Assembly: GCF_014856545.2 (NCBI RefSeq)
Contig: NZ_CP109811.1
Location: 1,916,001 to 1,980,000, forward strand
DNA: 64,000 bases
From: Mesobacillus jeotgali
Lineage (GTDB): Bacteria; Bacillota; Bacilli; Bacillales; Cytobacillaceae
Reading direction: 5' to 3'
The translations under genes and the position numbers were made by a program. The notes under the pieces are model-generated. The model saw only the letters and a list, made by a program, of their open reading frames with translations, did no database searches and was not told the origin of the DNA. Below are positions 43,206 through 55,263 of the stretch, one piece after another. Position 1 is the first letter of the stretch. Every line of letters begins with the position of its first letter.

Positions 43206-43847
43206 ATGAGAAAATTAGTGCTTTTGAGTGATCTAAGAAATATGAATCCAGCTTTAATAAGGAAAATCAAAAATATAACTGGCGGCCAGTCACTTAGGCT
43301 TGCTTATATCCCGTCACGAACAGACAAAGAAAGATGGTATTTTGATAAAGCCAAGCCAGAGTTTTCGGAAATGGATATTACTGACTTCTTTTATTTTGAC
43401 GTGGACGAAGACTTCGAATCATCACAGCTGGTGGAGTTTACAAGCTGTGACGCCATTTTTCTGTCAGGGGGGAATACCTATCAATTTTTGAAGAACCTGA
43501 AGGACCGGAACATTTTTAAACATATTAAACAAATGGTGAATGAGGGGAAACCTTTAATCGGTGTTAGTGCGGGCAGCATGATCATGTCCAAATCAATCAA
43601 GATTGCAGCATTCCATGATGAAAATGAAGTCCAGTTAAATGAATTAAGCGGGTTAGAACTGGTGGATTTTGAATTTATGCCTCATTGGAACAGAGAAAAA
43701 GATCAGCTGGAGGAGCTTTTAAAATATTCCCTTACTCAGGAAGAAAGCATTTTTACCTGCAATGACGGCGATGGAATAGTCATTGAAGGAGATGAAATTG
43801 AGTTTTATGGAGATATAAAGGAGATACGAAAAGGTGTGTTGATATAA
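43206..43847 (+). CDS. peptidase E-like (S51, class I amidotransferase fold) protein
   Basis: About 213 residues from ATG 43206 (ATG 43197 is also possible). FLSGGNTYQFLKNL and the nucleophile elbow GVSAGSMIMS with its serine are S51 signatures, and EFMPHWNREKDQL carries the expected histidine. Peptidase E cleaves Asp-X dipeptides in the cytosol; cyanophycinase-like activity is the alternative. The 3' end is 33 bp from a 52-bp repeat array. Confidence 0.85.
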   Translation: MRKLVLLSDLRNMNPALIRKIKNITGGQSLRLAYIPSRTDKERWYFDKAKPEFSEMDITDFFYFDVDEDFESSQLVEFTSCDAIFLSGGNTYQFLKNLKDRNIFKHIKQMVNEGKPLIGVSAGSMIMSKSIKIAAFHDENEVQLNELSGLELVDFEFMPHWNREKDQLEELLKYSLTQEESIFTCNDGDGIVIEGDEIEFYGDIKEIRKGVLI

Positions 43848-43880
43848 ATTTTGAAAAGTGTAAACCATTAAATCCCCTAA

Positions 43881-44036
43881 CGGACAAACGGAAGGCGGCA
43901 CCGTGTAAAAATGTCCGATAGAAGTGCCCTATCGGACAAACGGAAGGCGGCACGCAAGAAAAGTGTCCGATAGAAGAGCTCTATCGGACACACGGAAGGC
44001 GGAACGCATGAAAAGTGTCCGATAGATGTCTATTCT
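43881..44036. repeat. 52-bp tandem array, TGTCCGATAG/CTATCGGACA type
   Basis: CGGACA-ACGGAAGGCGG starts at 43881, 43933 and 43985, exactly 52 bp apart. Between the units stand perfect arms TGTCCGATAG, seven bases, CTATCGGACA. The third hairpin is imperfect (TGTCCGATAG ... CTATAA) because its right arm coincides with the stop codon of the response regulator on the minus strand. Confidence 0.93.
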
Positions 44037-44388
44037 ATAAGAGATCTTTTATCTTCGAAACTACATCCTTTGGGCTGAATGGCTTCAAGATGTATTCGCT
44101 GGCTCCTAATTCTGCTCCTCGTTCAAGGTCACTAGCTTCCCCTTTAGCAGAAAGCATGATGACGGGTGTGTCTTTGGTTTTCCTAATTTCCTCTAATACT
44201 GAAAAACCATCTCTTCCAGGCATTAAAAGGTCCAGAATGATGACATCATATGAATTCTGTAAAGCTTTTTCCAAAGCTGCTTCCCCATTGTCAGCAACTT
44301 CAACGACTAATGCTTCTCTTTCTAAATACATCTTTAATAAATGGCTAATTCTTTGTTCATCCTCAGCAACTAGCACTTTCTTTCCCAT
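44035..44388 (-). CDS. stand-alone response regulator receiver domain
   Basis: 117 residues, only a REC domain: KKVLVAEDEQRIS with the acidic pair, phosphoacceptor D53 (VIILDLLMPGRDG), MLSAKGE and the lysine in YILKPFSPKD. Sequence style is that of OmpR-type regulators, whose DNA-binding half is missing. No histidine kinase gene adjoins it. The stop codon lies in the right edge of a 52-bp repeat array, which may mark where a longer gene was cut; a true single-domain regulator is also possible. Confidence 0.88.
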   Translation of the reverse strand: MGKKVLVAEDEQRISHLLKMYLEREALVVEVADNGEAALEKALQNSYDVIILDLLMPGRDGFSVLEEIRKTKDTPVIMLSAKGEASDLERGAELGASEYILKPFSPKDVVSKIKDLL

Positions 44389-44516
44389 GTTTTCCCCCTG
44401 AAAAATCTTTGTTTATTGTAAGTATACACTATTGCCGAGTTGTTTTCTTCAATGATGAAGGAATTAATCACGGTAAAAAAATTGATTTTACAAAATGAAC
44501 GTGATAATATGTGACC

Positions 44517-44553
44517 TATAATAATTTAATTCATACTATACATATAGGAATTA
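44517..44553 (+). promoter_or_regulatory. yrrT operon promoter region with 27-bp dyad
   Basis: TATAAT at 44517-44522 is followed by TAATTC, 15 bases, GAATTA (44527-44553). A dyad right after the -10 suits a repressor; in B. subtilis this operon is controlled by CymR, which recognises a site of this length. I cannot confirm the CymR consensus from memory. Confidence 0.4.
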
Positions 44554-44578
44554 TAATAATTAAATCGGAGTGAATGGA

Positions 44579-45226
44579 ATGGGTCGGGAATTTATCCCCT
44601 TATTTGATGATTGGGCCGAATTTTACGAGGACACAGTGTCAGGAAATGATCTTGAGTATAAAGAAGTATTTGAAAATTATGATAAAATATTACAAACAGT
44701 TGCCTTAAGATCAAATGGTACCGTATTGGAGTTTGGAGTAGGAACAGGGAATCTTACTGAAAAGCTGATTTCCTTGGGAAGAGTTGTATATGGAGTAGAG
44801 CCATCTAAAGCGATGAGAGCAAAAACAAAAGCTCGATTCACGGATCTACATTTATACGATGGGGATTTCATTAACTTTCCTGACCTTCCTGGAAAAGTGG
44901 ATTCGATCGTAAGCACGTATGCTTTTCATCATTTGAGCAATGAAGAAAAGGATACAGCCCTCAAATTGTACAGCAAACTCTTGGGTGATCAAGGGAAGAT
45001 TGTGTTTGCTGATACTGCATTTGTAAATGAAGAACACCGGGAAGAACGACATCGAATCGTAAAAGAGCAGGGGCATGAGAATTTGCTTGCGGATCTAAAG
45101 AGAGAATACTATACAACCCTCGAAATTTTGGAGAGGCTTTTCGAGAAAAACGGATTTCAGGTTTCTTTTGAAAAAATGAACTCTTATGTTTGGCTGATGG
45201 AAGCTGTTAAAGTAAGTAAAAATTAA
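44579..45226 (+). CDS. yrrT: YrrT-like SAM-dependent methyltransferase
   Basis: 215 residues from ATG 44579, eight bases after [24 protein letters not shown] and motif [16 protein letters not shown] are nearly the YrrT pattern. It heads the operon yrrT-mtnN-luxS-mccA-mccB, which recycles S-adenosylhomocysteine and turns homocysteine into cysteine. The methyl acceptor is unknown. Confidence 0.9.
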   Translation: MGREFIPLFDDWAEFYEDTVSGNDLEYKEVFENYDKILQTVALRSNGTVLEFGVGTGNLTEKLISLGRVVYGVEPSKAMRAKTKARFTDLHLYDGDFINFPDLPGKVDSIVSTYAFHHLSNEEKDTALKLYSKLLGDQGKIVFADTAFVNEEHREERHRIVKEQGHENLLADLKREYYTTLEILERLFEKNGFQVSFEKMNSYVWLMEAVKVSKN

Positions 45227-45249
45227 TATGGTATTGGAGAGTTGCAGCA

Positions 45250-45948
45250 ATGAGAGTTGGAATAATCGGAGCAATGGATGAAGAGGTTGATTTACTGCGC
45301 AGCAAGCTAGAAGAAAGGAAAGATACGATTCTAGCTGGAAGTGAATTTTATCAAGGGAAGATTGATAGTTTAGAAGTTGTGCTGCTGAAATCTGGCATCG
45401 GAAAAGTGAATGCGGCATTGGGAACGGCATTATTGATTGAGAAATTCGAGCCGGACGTCATTATCAATACTGGATCTGCAGGCGGCTTCCACAAGGATCT
45501 CAATGTTGGGGATGTGGTCATTTCTACTGAAGTGAGACACCATGACGTTGATGTTACGATTTTTGGGTATGAATATGGCCAGGTCCCGAGGATGCCAGCA
45601 TATTTTGCTCCGGATGATAAGCTTGTAGCTGCAGCAGTAAAGAGCGCAGAACAAATTGATGGTATCCAGGTTGTTAATGGATTGATCGCATCTGGCGATT
45701 CCTTTATGAATGACCGAGAGAGAGTTGAATTCATCAGGACCAAGCTGCCCGATTTATATGCTGCGGAAATGGAGGCAGCTGCAATCGCGCAGGTAGCATA
45801 TCAATTTGAAAAACCATTTGTCATTATCAGGTCGCTCTCCGATATTGCCGGCAAAGAGTCGAACATTTCATTTGACCAATTCTTGGAAACAGCAGCGAAA
45901 AATTCCGCAGAACTAATTTTACTAATGTTAGAGGAGTTGAAGAAGTAA
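45250..45948 (+). CDS. mtnN: 5'-methylthioadenosine/S-adenosylhomocysteine nucleosidase
   Basis: 232 residues. Classic start [20 protein letters not shown], glycine loop NTGSAGGF and the active site [10 protein letters not shown] and [33 protein letters not shown] (E in MEAA and D in SLSD). It removes adenine from S-adenosylhomocysteine, making S-ribosylhomocysteine for LuxS, whose ATG overlaps this stop by one base. Confidence 0.97.
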   Translation: MRVGIIGAMDEEVDLLRSKLEERKDTILAGSEFYQGKIDSLEVVLLKSGIGKVNAALGTALLIEKFEPDVIINTGSAGGFHKDLNVGDVVISTEVRHHDVDVTIFGYEYGQVPRMPAYFAPDDKLVAAAVKSAEQIDGIQVVNGLIASGDSFMNDRERVEFIRTKLPDLYAAEMEAAAIAQVAYQFEKPFVIIRSLSDIAGKESNISFDQFLETAAKNSAELILLMLEELKK

Positions 45949-46415
45949 TGGTAAAGAAAATGAATGTTGAAAGTTTTAATTTAGATCACACGAAGGTGGC
46001 TGCACCATATATACGTTTGGCAGGAACAACACAGGGTGCCTATGGAGATGTAATTCATAAATATGATATCCGCTTTTGCCAGCCGAACAAGGAACATATG
46101 GAGATGCCTGGCCTTCACTCACTAGAACATTTAATGGCAGAAAACATTCGCAATCATCATGCGAGTGTCGTTGATATAAGTCCAATGGGCTGCCAGACTG
46201 GTTTTTATTTGTCAGTGATCAACCATGATGACTACGACAATATTCTAGAGGTTTTAGAAGATACTCTTAAAGATGTGCTTGAAGCAGATGAGGTTCCTGC
46301 CTGCAATGAAATTCAGTGCGGCTGGGCTGCAAGCCACAGCCTAGAGGGAGCAAAAGAAATCGCAGCAAAAATGCTGGCAAAGAAAGATGAGTGGCGCCAG
46401 GTATTTGCTGAATAA
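45948..46415 (+). CDS. luxS: S-ribosylhomocysteine lyase LuxS
   Basis: 155 residues. Zinc ligands H57, H61 ([14 protein letters not shown]) and C124 (QCGWAASH), catalytic E60 and C82 (SPMGCQTGF). It splits S-ribosylhomocysteine to homocysteine and the AI-2 precursor. The sequence follows the staphylococcal LuxS type ([20 protein letters not shown]) rather than that of B. subtilis (TLEHLLAFTIRSH). It is coupled to mtnN by TAATG, giving a complete SAH-to-homocysteine route in one transcript. Confidence 0.97.
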   Translation: MVKKMNVESFNLDHTKVAAPYIRLAGTTQGAYGDVIHKYDIRFCQPNKEHMEMPGLHSLEHLMAENIRNHHASVVDISPMGCQTGFYLSVINHDDYDNILEVLEDTLKDVLEADEVPACNEIQCGWAASHSLEGAKEIAAKMLAKKDEWRQVFAE

Positions 46416-46430
46416 GGAGAGTTAAAGGCA

Positions 46431-47354
46431 ATGACGGTTTACCGCAGTGTCCATGAATTGATAGGACTTACACCAATGGTTGAACTTACTCAATTCCATT
46501 TGCCTGCCGATGTCCGCTTATACGCAAAGCTGGAATACTTAAACCCAGGAGGCAGCATAAAAGACCGGCTGGGAGTAGAGTTGCTAGACGAGGCATTCCG
46601 TACAGGCAAGTTGGAAAAAGGCGGCACTCTGATTGAGCCGACTGCCGGCAACACAGGGATCGGGCTGGCGTTGGCAGCAATCAACAAGGGGATTAATGTT
46701 ATCCTTGTTGTCCCGGAAAAGTTCAGCTTGGAAAAACAAACGTTGATGAGAGCACTTGGTGCCAACATCATCCATACACCTACATCGGAAGGGATGGCTG
46801 GAGCAATCCGCAAAACGGAACAATTGCTTGAAGAAATCCCTAACTCCTACTCACCATCTCAATTTTCCAATCCGTCAAATCCAGAAACTTATTATAAGAC
46901 GTTGGGACCTGAGATTTGGCAAGACTTAGATGGCAAAATTGATATTTTCATAGCTGGTGCCGGTACTGGAGGAACATTCATGGGTACTGCGAAGTTTTTA
47001 AAAGAGAAAAATCCAATGATAAAGACCGTTATTGTTGAACCCGAAGGATCGATTCTAAATGGAGGTCAGTCTGGTCCGCATAAAACAGAAGGAATCGGAA
47101 TGGAATTCCTTCCGCCATTTATGGACTCTGCTTTATTTGATGAGATCTATACCATCTCCGATAATGATGCATTTGACACTGTGAAAAAACTCGCGTCTAG
47201 AGAGGGAATACTTGCTGCAAGCTCATCTGGCGCAGTTCTTCATGCAGCTTTACAAGAAGCTCGAAAAGCCCCTCCTGGCACCAACATTGTTACCGTCTTT
47301 CCGGACGGCAGTGAGCGTTACTTAAGCAAAAAAATCTATGAGGGGGGAATTTAA
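46431..47354 (+). CDS. mccA: O-acetylserine-dependent cystathionine beta-synthase
   Basis: 307 residues of the cysteine synthase fold-type II PLP family: PLP lysine in NPGGSIKDRLGVE, the PLP phosphate loop GAGTGGTFMG and the substrate loop EPTAGNTGIG. Position between luxS and mccB gives the role: joining homocysteine to O-acetylserine to make cystathionine. The short C-terminus without CBS domains fits MccA. It is 15 bp from luxS and directly abuts mccB. Confidence 0.93.
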   Translation: MTVYRSVHELIGLTPMVELTQFHLPADVRLYAKLEYLNPGGSIKDRLGVELLDEAFRTGKLEKGGTLIEPTAGNTGIGLALAAINKGINVILVVPEKFSLEKQTLMRALGANIIHTPTSEGMAGAIRKTEQLLEEIPNSYSPSQFSNPSNPETYYKTLGPEIWQDLDGKIDIFIAGAGTGGTFMGTAKFLKEKNPMIKTVIVEPEGSILNGGQSGPHKTEGIGMEFLPPFMDSALFDEIYTISDNDAFDTVKKLASREGILAASSSGAVLHAALQEARKAPPGTNIVTVFPDGSERYLSKKIYEGGI

Positions 47355-48488
<1,134 letters not shown>

Positions 48489-48558
48489 GAATCCGATTGG
48501 CGCCCGAAAATCCGAATTTATGAAAAACAGGTCACCAATAGAATAATAGAATGAAAAC

Positions 48559-48588
48559 AGGCACCGAATTCAACCGGTGCCTTAATTT
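48559..48588. terminator. terminator between mccB and pbuX
   Basis: AGGCACCG, seven bases, CGGTGCCT, with a T-rich tail on the plus strand. Confidence 0.8.
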
Positions 48589-48611
48589 TATTACTAACCA
48601 CGGTATCAATA

Positions 48612-50622
<2,011 letters not shown>

Positions 50623-50664
50623 AAGCTGCCGGCAAACAGAGGAAGAGTAGAACCCTCTGCATTG

Positions 50665-50738
50665 CTCACTCATAGTCGGATCATTTACGGTAATCCGGTA
50701 GAAACTTGCAGGCCATATCCCCGCGATTATATGAGTGA
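50665..50738 (-). ncRNA. purine riboswitch aptamer, guanine/xanthine-sensing type
   Basis: The minus strand reads P1 TCACTCATATAATC at one end and GACTATGAGTGA at the other, with the conserved core GATATGGCCTGCAAGTTTC, TACCGGATTACCGTAAATG and TCCGACTATG. The key pyrimidine after GA is C (GACTATG), so the ligand is guanine, hypoxanthine or xanthine; adenine aptamers have U there. It controls xpt-pbuX by termination. Confidence 0.95.
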
Positions 50739-50756
50739 ATGTATGAATTTAAAATC

Positions 50757-50784
50757 ATTATATCACTATTTTAATTTGTTTCAA
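50757..50784 (-). promoter_or_regulatory. promoter of the xpt-pbuX operon
   Basis: On the minus strand TTGAAA (50784-50779), 16 bases, TATAAT (50762-50757), about 20 bp before the riboswitch. Confidence 0.75.
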
Positions 50785-50944
50785 CAGGAAAACGCTGAAA
50801 AGACGAACAAATTGAAAATATTCAGACATAATATTCGTTTTTAAAACCTTTTCGTAAAAGGAATGTATAAAATAAAAAATCTTCCCCATTATACAAATAT
50901 TTGATAAACTATTTAAGCATTTGAGGGGTTTGGGGGATATACAT

Positions 50945-52693
50945 ATGAGCGTATTCAAGGATTTATTATGGTACTTCAAGTCGGAGAAAAAGGCTTACTT
51001 GACAGGGATTTCTCTGCTGTTATTTGTAGCACTGCTCCAGCTTGTCCCGCCGCGCGTTATAGGAATAATAGTAGATGAGATTACCAATGGGACACTGACG
51101 GCAGGAAAACTAGGGAAATGGATTTTAGTTTTAGCCGCTTCAGGGCTGGCGATGTATTCACTAAGGTATTACTGGCGAATCATGATTTTTGGTTCAGCGG
51201 TAAAACTGGCCCGCCTATTAAGGAATCGGCTTTATGCTCATTTTACGAGCATGTCGCAGTCTTTCTACCAAAAGAGAAGGACAGGGGACCTGATGGCTCA
51301 TGCCACAAATGACCTTTCAGCAATCCAGCAGACAGCAGGTGCCGGTGTCCTGACATTTGTTGACTCTGTGTCAACCGGCGGTTTCGTCATCATCGCGATG
51401 GCTGCGACAATCAGCTGGAAGCTGACATTGATCGCTTTGATTCCAATGCCATTTATGGCTTTGCTGACAAGCTGGTACGGGACAATGCTTCATAAAAGGT
51501 TCCATAAAGCCCAGGAAGCTTTTTCGGATTTAAACGATAAGACCCAGGAAAGCATTACGGGAATCAAGGTCATTAAAACATTTGGCCAGGAAAAAGAAGA
51601 TATCGAGGATTTCCGTAAACAATCTGAGGATGTTGTGAAAAAGAACATTTCTGTCGCGAAGGTTGATGCTTTATTTGACCCGACGATTTCCATCATTGTC
51701 GGCATCTCATTCTTCTTATCGATTGCTTTTGGAGCCAGGTATGTATTGAACGGAGAACTGACAATTGGACAGCTGGTAGCTTTCACTTCCTATCTAGGCT
51801 TGCTGGTATGGCCGATGCTGGCGTTCGGGTGGTTTTTCAATATTGTGGAACGTGGAAGGGCGTCATATGACCGTGTTTCCGCCTTGCTTGATGAAAAAAT
51901 CGACATCCAGGATAAACCAGATGCGCTGGATATTGTCCCGAATGGCGATATTAAATACAATATTGAGTCATTTACCTATCCTGGTGACCAGGAAGCTTTA
52001 TTGAAGGATATTAAATTTGATTTAGGGAAAGGCCAGACGCTGGGAATCGTCGGAAAAACCGGTGCCGGAAAAACGAGTCTATTGAAGCTATTAATTCGTG
52101 AATTCGACCTTTCAGAAGGCAGCATCAGCATTGGCGGGAGAAGTATCCGGGACTATAAGATGGATCGATTGAGACAGGCGATCGGATACGTACCACAGGA
52201 TCATTTCCTTTTCTCCGCGACTGTCATGGATAACATTGCATTCGCAAATCCTTCGGTTGATAAGGAAGTTATCTATAGTTCAGCCAGGGTGGCGAACATC
52301 CATGATGACATTCTCGAATTTACCGACGGCTACCAAACAGTTGTCGGGGAGCGGGGGGTTTCACTCTCCGGCGGCCAGAAGCAGAGAATCTCGATTGCCC
52401 GCGCATTGGTGATGAATCCTGAAATCCTGATCCTGGATGACTCCTTGTCGGCGGTCGATGCGAAGACCGAGGAACAGATTTTATCCGCATTGAAAGAAAA
52501 TCGAAAAGACAAGACAACAATTATCACTGCACACCGATTGAGCGCCATCCACCATGCTGATCTGATCGTTGTCCTCGAGGATGGCCGGATTGCTGAACGC
52601 GGCACTCATGACCAGCTGATGGAGCATGACGGCTGGTACAAGGATATGTATTTGAGGCAGCAGCTTGAAGAGCTTGTCGAGCAGGGAGGGTGA
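50945..52693 (+). CDS. ABC exporter half-transporter with degenerate nucleotide site (BmrC/YheI-like)
   Basis: 582 residues from ATG 50945, seven bases after GGGGGAT. Six membrane helices, then an ABC domain: Walker A GKTGAGKTS near 370, signature LSGGQKQR near 474, Walker B ILILDDSLSA near 495 and H-loop TAHRLSA. The catalytic glutamate after Walker B is aspartate (LDD), as in one half of heterodimeric exporters. Its partner is the next gene, three bases on. Together they resemble multidrug exporters of the BmrCD/YheIH group. Confidence 0.92.
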   Translation: MSVFKDLLWYFKSEKKAYLTGISLLLFVALLQLVPPRVIGIIVDEITNGTLTAGKLGKWILVLAASGLAMYSLRYYWRIMIFGSAVKLARLLRNRLYAHFTSMSQSFYQKRRTGDLMAHATNDLSAIQQTAGAGVLTFVDSVSTGGFVIIAMAATISWKLTLIALIPMPFMALLTSWYGTMLHKRFHKAQEAFSDLNDKTQESITGIKVIKTFGQEKEDIEDFRKQSEDVVKKNISVAKVDALFDPTISIIVGISFFLSIAFGARYVLNGELTIGQLVAFTSYLGLLVWPMLAFGWFFNIVERGRASYDRVSALLDEKIDIQDKPDALDIVPNGDIKYNIESFTYPGDQEALLKDIKFDLGKGQTLGIVGKTGAGKTSLLKLLIREFDLSEGSISIGGRSIRDYKMDRLRQAIGYVPQDHFLFSATVMDNIAFANPSVDKEVIYSSARVANIHDDILEFTDGYQTVVGERGVSLSGGQKQRISIARALVMNPEILILDDSLSAVDAKTEEQILSALKENRKDKTTIITAHRLSAIHHADLIVVLEDGRIAERGTHDQLMEHDGWYKDMYLRQQLEELVEQGG

Positions 52694-52696
52694 CCA

Positions 52697-54490
52697 ATGG
52701 AAAAAACGCCTGTATTAAACGCAAAAGAGCAGCGTTCAGTGCTGTTCCGGCTTCTTGCATATGGAAAGCCGCATTTAAAAATGATTTTTATCGCATTCGG
52801 ATTCCTTCTGCTCGCAACGGTAGGTGACGTGCTTGGTCCGATTTTGGTAAAAATCTTCATCGATGATTACTTGAGGGAAGGATACATGCCTTTCGAGCCA
52901 TTGTTGATGCTAGGTGCTGCTTATATTGGGATTCAGATTCTCAATGTACTTGTTTCTTATTTTCAGCTTCTAAAGTTTCAGGAGATTGCGTTAAAAATCA
53001 TCCAGCAAATGAGGATTGATGTATTTACAAAGGTCCAGCAGCTAGGACTGAAATATTTCGATAAAACGCCTGCCGGCTCGCTTGTGTCAAGAGTTACAAA
53101 TGATACTGAGGCAATCAAGGATATGTTCGTCAGCGTCATTGCGACTTTCATCCAAAGCGGCTTCTTGCTGTTCGGGATCTTTGTCGCGATGTTCGTCCTG
53201 AATGTGAAGCTGGCATTATTCACGATGCTGATTTTACCATTCATCGTGTTTATCATGAGCTTGTATCGTAAACTGAGCTCAAGGTTTTATCAGGATATGC
53301 GTGAACGGCTGAGCCAGCTGAATGCGAAGCTTAGTGAATCATTACAGGGAATGTCGATTATCCAAATGTTCCGACAGGAAGAAAGATTGAAAAAAGAATT
53401 CGGCGAAATCAATGACAAGCACTTTGACGCTGGGATGAGAAACATCAAGGCAGATGGACTCCTGCTGCGCCCCGCGGTTGACCTTGTCTATATTTTAGCG
53501 TTAATTATCGTACTCAGCTTTTTTGGAATTACCTCTTTTGACAGCCCGATTGAGATCGGGGTGCTGTATGCATTCATCAATTATCTGGATCGCTTTTTCG
53601 AGCCGGTGAACAATATGATGATGCGACTTTCTATGTATCAGCAGGCAATAGTCGCTGCATCGCGAGTTTTCAAGCTGCTTGATGAAGATGAGCTTGCTCC
53701 GGGCCAGACTGGGACGGAAGCTGGCAAAATCAATGAAGGCAAAATTGAATTCAAGGATGTCAGCTTTTCATATGATGGCAAAAGGGATGTATTGAAAAAT
53801 ATCAGTTTCACCGTAAATCCTGGGGAAACTCTTGCCTTCGTCGGACACACCGGAAGCGGGAAAAGCTCAATCATCAATCTGCTGATGCGCTTTTATGAAT
53901 TCGAGCGCGGAAATATTTTAATTGATGATCATTCGATCAAAAATTATCCAGTTAACGAGCTGCGAGATAAAATGGGACTAGTGCTTCAGGATCCGTTTTT
54001 GTTCTACGGAACAATCGGGGATAATATCAGGCTGCACAACAGCGATTTGACTGAAGAAGATATAAAGAGGGCAGCTGAATTTGTCCAGGCGGATTCTTTC
54101 ATTGAAAAACTGGAGGATGGATATGCCCAAAAAGTGACAGAGCGAGGTTCAACATTTTCTAGCGGACAAAGGCAATTGATCGCCTTTGCGAGGACGATAG
54201 CGGCAAATCCGAAAATCCTTGTCCTCGATGAAGCGACTGCAAATATTGATACTGAAACCGAAGAGGCCATCCAGACGGCACTCGCCAAAATGCGCAAAGG
54301 CAGGACGACGATCGCCATTGCCCACAGGCTGTCGACTATCCAGGATGCAGACCAGATCATCGTCCTCCATCATGGAGAAATAGTTGAACGAGGCACACAT
54401 CAGGAACTTCTTGCCCAACAGGGGCTTTACCACAAGATGTATCTCCTGCAGAATGGTTCAGTCGAACGGTTGGAAGATGTTGTTGGATAA
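52697..54490 (+). CDS. ABC exporter half-transporter, catalytic partner (BmrD/YheH-like)
   Basis: 597 residues; six membrane helices then an ABC domain with Walker A GHTGSGKSSI near 382, Walker B LVLDEATANID (catalytic E present) near 507 and H-loop AHRLSTI. The signature is SSGQRQL rather than LSGGQ. With the first subunit's LDD this leaves one intact and one degenerate ATP site, the rule in heterodimeric exporters. Shorter than B. subtilis YheH. The operon ends at a terminator; a lysine-rich peptide gene lies 237 bp on. Confidence 0.92.
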   Translation: MEKTPVLNAKEQRSVLFRLLAYGKPHLKMIFIAFGFLLLATVGDVLGPILVKIFIDDYLREGYMPFEPLLMLGAAYIGIQILNVLVSYFQLLKFQEIALKIIQQMRIDVFTKVQQLGLKYFDKTPAGSLVSRVTNDTEAIKDMFVSVIATFIQSGFLLFGIFVAMFVLNVKLALFTMLILPFIVFIMSLYRKLSSRFYQDMRERLSQLNAKLSESLQGMSIIQMFRQEERLKKEFGEINDKHFDAGMRNIKADGLLLRPAVDLVYILALIIVLSFFGITSFDSPIEIGVLYAFINYLDRFFEPVNNMMMRLSMYQQAIVAASRVFKLLDEDELAPGQTGTEAGKINEGKIEFKDVSFSYDGKRDVLKNISFTVNPGETLAFVGHTGSGKSSIINLLMRFYEFERGNILIDDHSIKNYPVNELRDKMGLVLQDPFLFYGTIGDNIRLHNSDLTEEDIKRAAEFVQADSFIEKLEDGYAQKVTERGSTFSSGQRQLIAFARTIAANPKILVLDEATANIDTETEEAIQTALAKMRKGRTTIAIAHRLSTIQDADQIIVLHHGEIVERGTHQELLAQQGLYHKMYLLQNGSVERLEDVVG

Positions 54491-54507
54491 ATAATTATAT
54501 TATGTAA

Positions 54508-54544
54508 AATGGCGATTACTAAATGGTAATCGTCATTATTTTTA
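54508..54544 (+). terminator. terminator of the ABC exporter operon
   Basis: AATGGCGATTAC pairs with GTAATCGTCATT (one G-T pair), then ATTTTTAT. Confidence 0.88.
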
Positions 54545-54552
54545 TATGCTAT

Positions 54553-54646
54553 TGATTAAAATGAGAACTACCTTATGAGTTATCTGGTAATGTTACTTCG
54601 TGTTGTGTTGACTGGCAAATTTAGAGCACAACGCTCATTTTAATCA
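54553..54646. repeat. 94-bp foldback element with 13-bp perfect ends
   Basis: TGATTAAAATGAG (54553-54565) is the exact reverse complement of CTCATTTTAATCA (54634-54646). Inside lies GTTGTG ... CACAAC, which could form a second hairpin. It may be a miniature transposon remnant or a structured RNA in the leader of the peptide gene. Base composition is AT-rich like the surroundings. Confidence 0.8.
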
Positions 54647-54727
54647 TATCAGGGCAAGTGTGAAACTTTTCACCGTAAGAATCGTACTATTATTGATCAT
54701 CCATTTAATTGAGGAAGAGGGAAAGAG

Positions 54728-54844
54728 ATGGGATTAAAGAGTATGATAAAGAAGGAAATAAAAAAACAAGTGAAGAAGCAAATAACAAAGAAAGCTGGAA
54801 AGAGTGCAGGAAAAATAATCGGAAAAGTAATGAAAAAGTTTTAG
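54728..54844 (+). CDS. 38-residue lysine-rich amphipathic peptide
   Basis: The frame follows GAGGAAGAGGGAAAGAG and starts MGLKSMIKKEIKKQV, goes on KKQITKKAGKSAG and ends KIIGKVMKKF. There are about 14 lysines and one acidic residue, and lysines recur every three to four positions with Ile/Val/Met between them, so an amphipathic helix is expected. No cysteines and no double-glycine leader. Composition resembles cationic membrane-active peptides or leaderless bacteriocins; a nucleic-acid-binding or toxin role is also possible. It lies downstream of a heterodimeric ABC exporter. Confidence 0.7.
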   Translation: MGLKSMIKKEIKKQVKKQITKKAGKSAGKIIGKVMKKF

Positions 54845-55026
54845 GTTTGTCTGGGAAAAAAACATACAGCCGTGCTTACGATGAGCAGAGTTTTCTATAG
54901 TCCATCCAGGAGGGCCGATGCATTATTTACAGCTGCACAGTGTAGCCGCTTTATAAGAAGCGTATTGCACGTAGGCGCCATCCCTAAAATGAATAGCCCA
55001 GAACCAGCTTAAATAGACACAAAAAT
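54845..55026. other. gene-free stretch between the peptide gene and ynzD
   Basis: A strong AGGAGG (54908-54913) precedes ATG 54918, but that frame ends after 11 codons. The following sequence looks like a worn coding stretch with stops. No repeat, promoter or RNA was recognised. Confidence 0.4.
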
Positions 55027-55066
55027 AAAACAGCTATAACGCTTACGGCGTTTTAGCTGTTTTTTA
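55027..55066. terminator. bidirectional terminator
   Basis: AAAACAGCTA / TAGCTGTTTT outer stem with AACGC/GCGTT inside. On the minus strand it ends the ynzD transcript. Confidence 0.85.
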
Positions 55067-55234
55067 ATGGGCTGCTATCTTTTTTATATAAACACGGTTA
55101 TATTCATTTAATAGTTCATCAAGTTCCTGGCTATAGGTAATAGCTATGGTAGAATTCAGGCCGTTCTGCGAAGCGATTTGTATCAGCTCTTCTCGTTTCT
55201 TTTCAATGAGGGTGATCAGTTGCTCTTTAGACAA
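55064..55234 (-). CDS. ynzD: Spo0E-family aspartyl-phosphate phosphatase
   Basis: 56 residues from TTG 55234, behind AAAGGATTTTCACA. It starts SKEQLITLIEKKREELIQIA and has the signature ITYSQELDELLNEYNR; SQELD is the SxxxD motif that contacts the phosphoryl-aspartate of Spo0A. It is the counterpart of YnzD, which sits between yneF and ccdA in B. subtilis as here. It is expected to dephosphorylate Spo0A~P and delay sporulation. Confidence 0.88.
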   Translation of the reverse strand: MSKEQLITLIEKKREELIQIASQNGLNSTIAITYSQELDELLNEYNRVYIKKIAAH

Positions 55235-55263
55235 TGTGAAAATCCTTTCTTGTTTTATCTCTC

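Noticed and set aside
54709..54900. 63-residue reading frame over the peptide gene
   Set aside because: It is in another frame, lacks a ribosome site and is a Lys/Glu/Asn-rich shadow of the 38-residue peptide frame.
54918..54953. 11-codon frame behind a strong AGGAGG
   Set aside because: Too short to support, no similarity and no terminator of its own; it may be a remnant.
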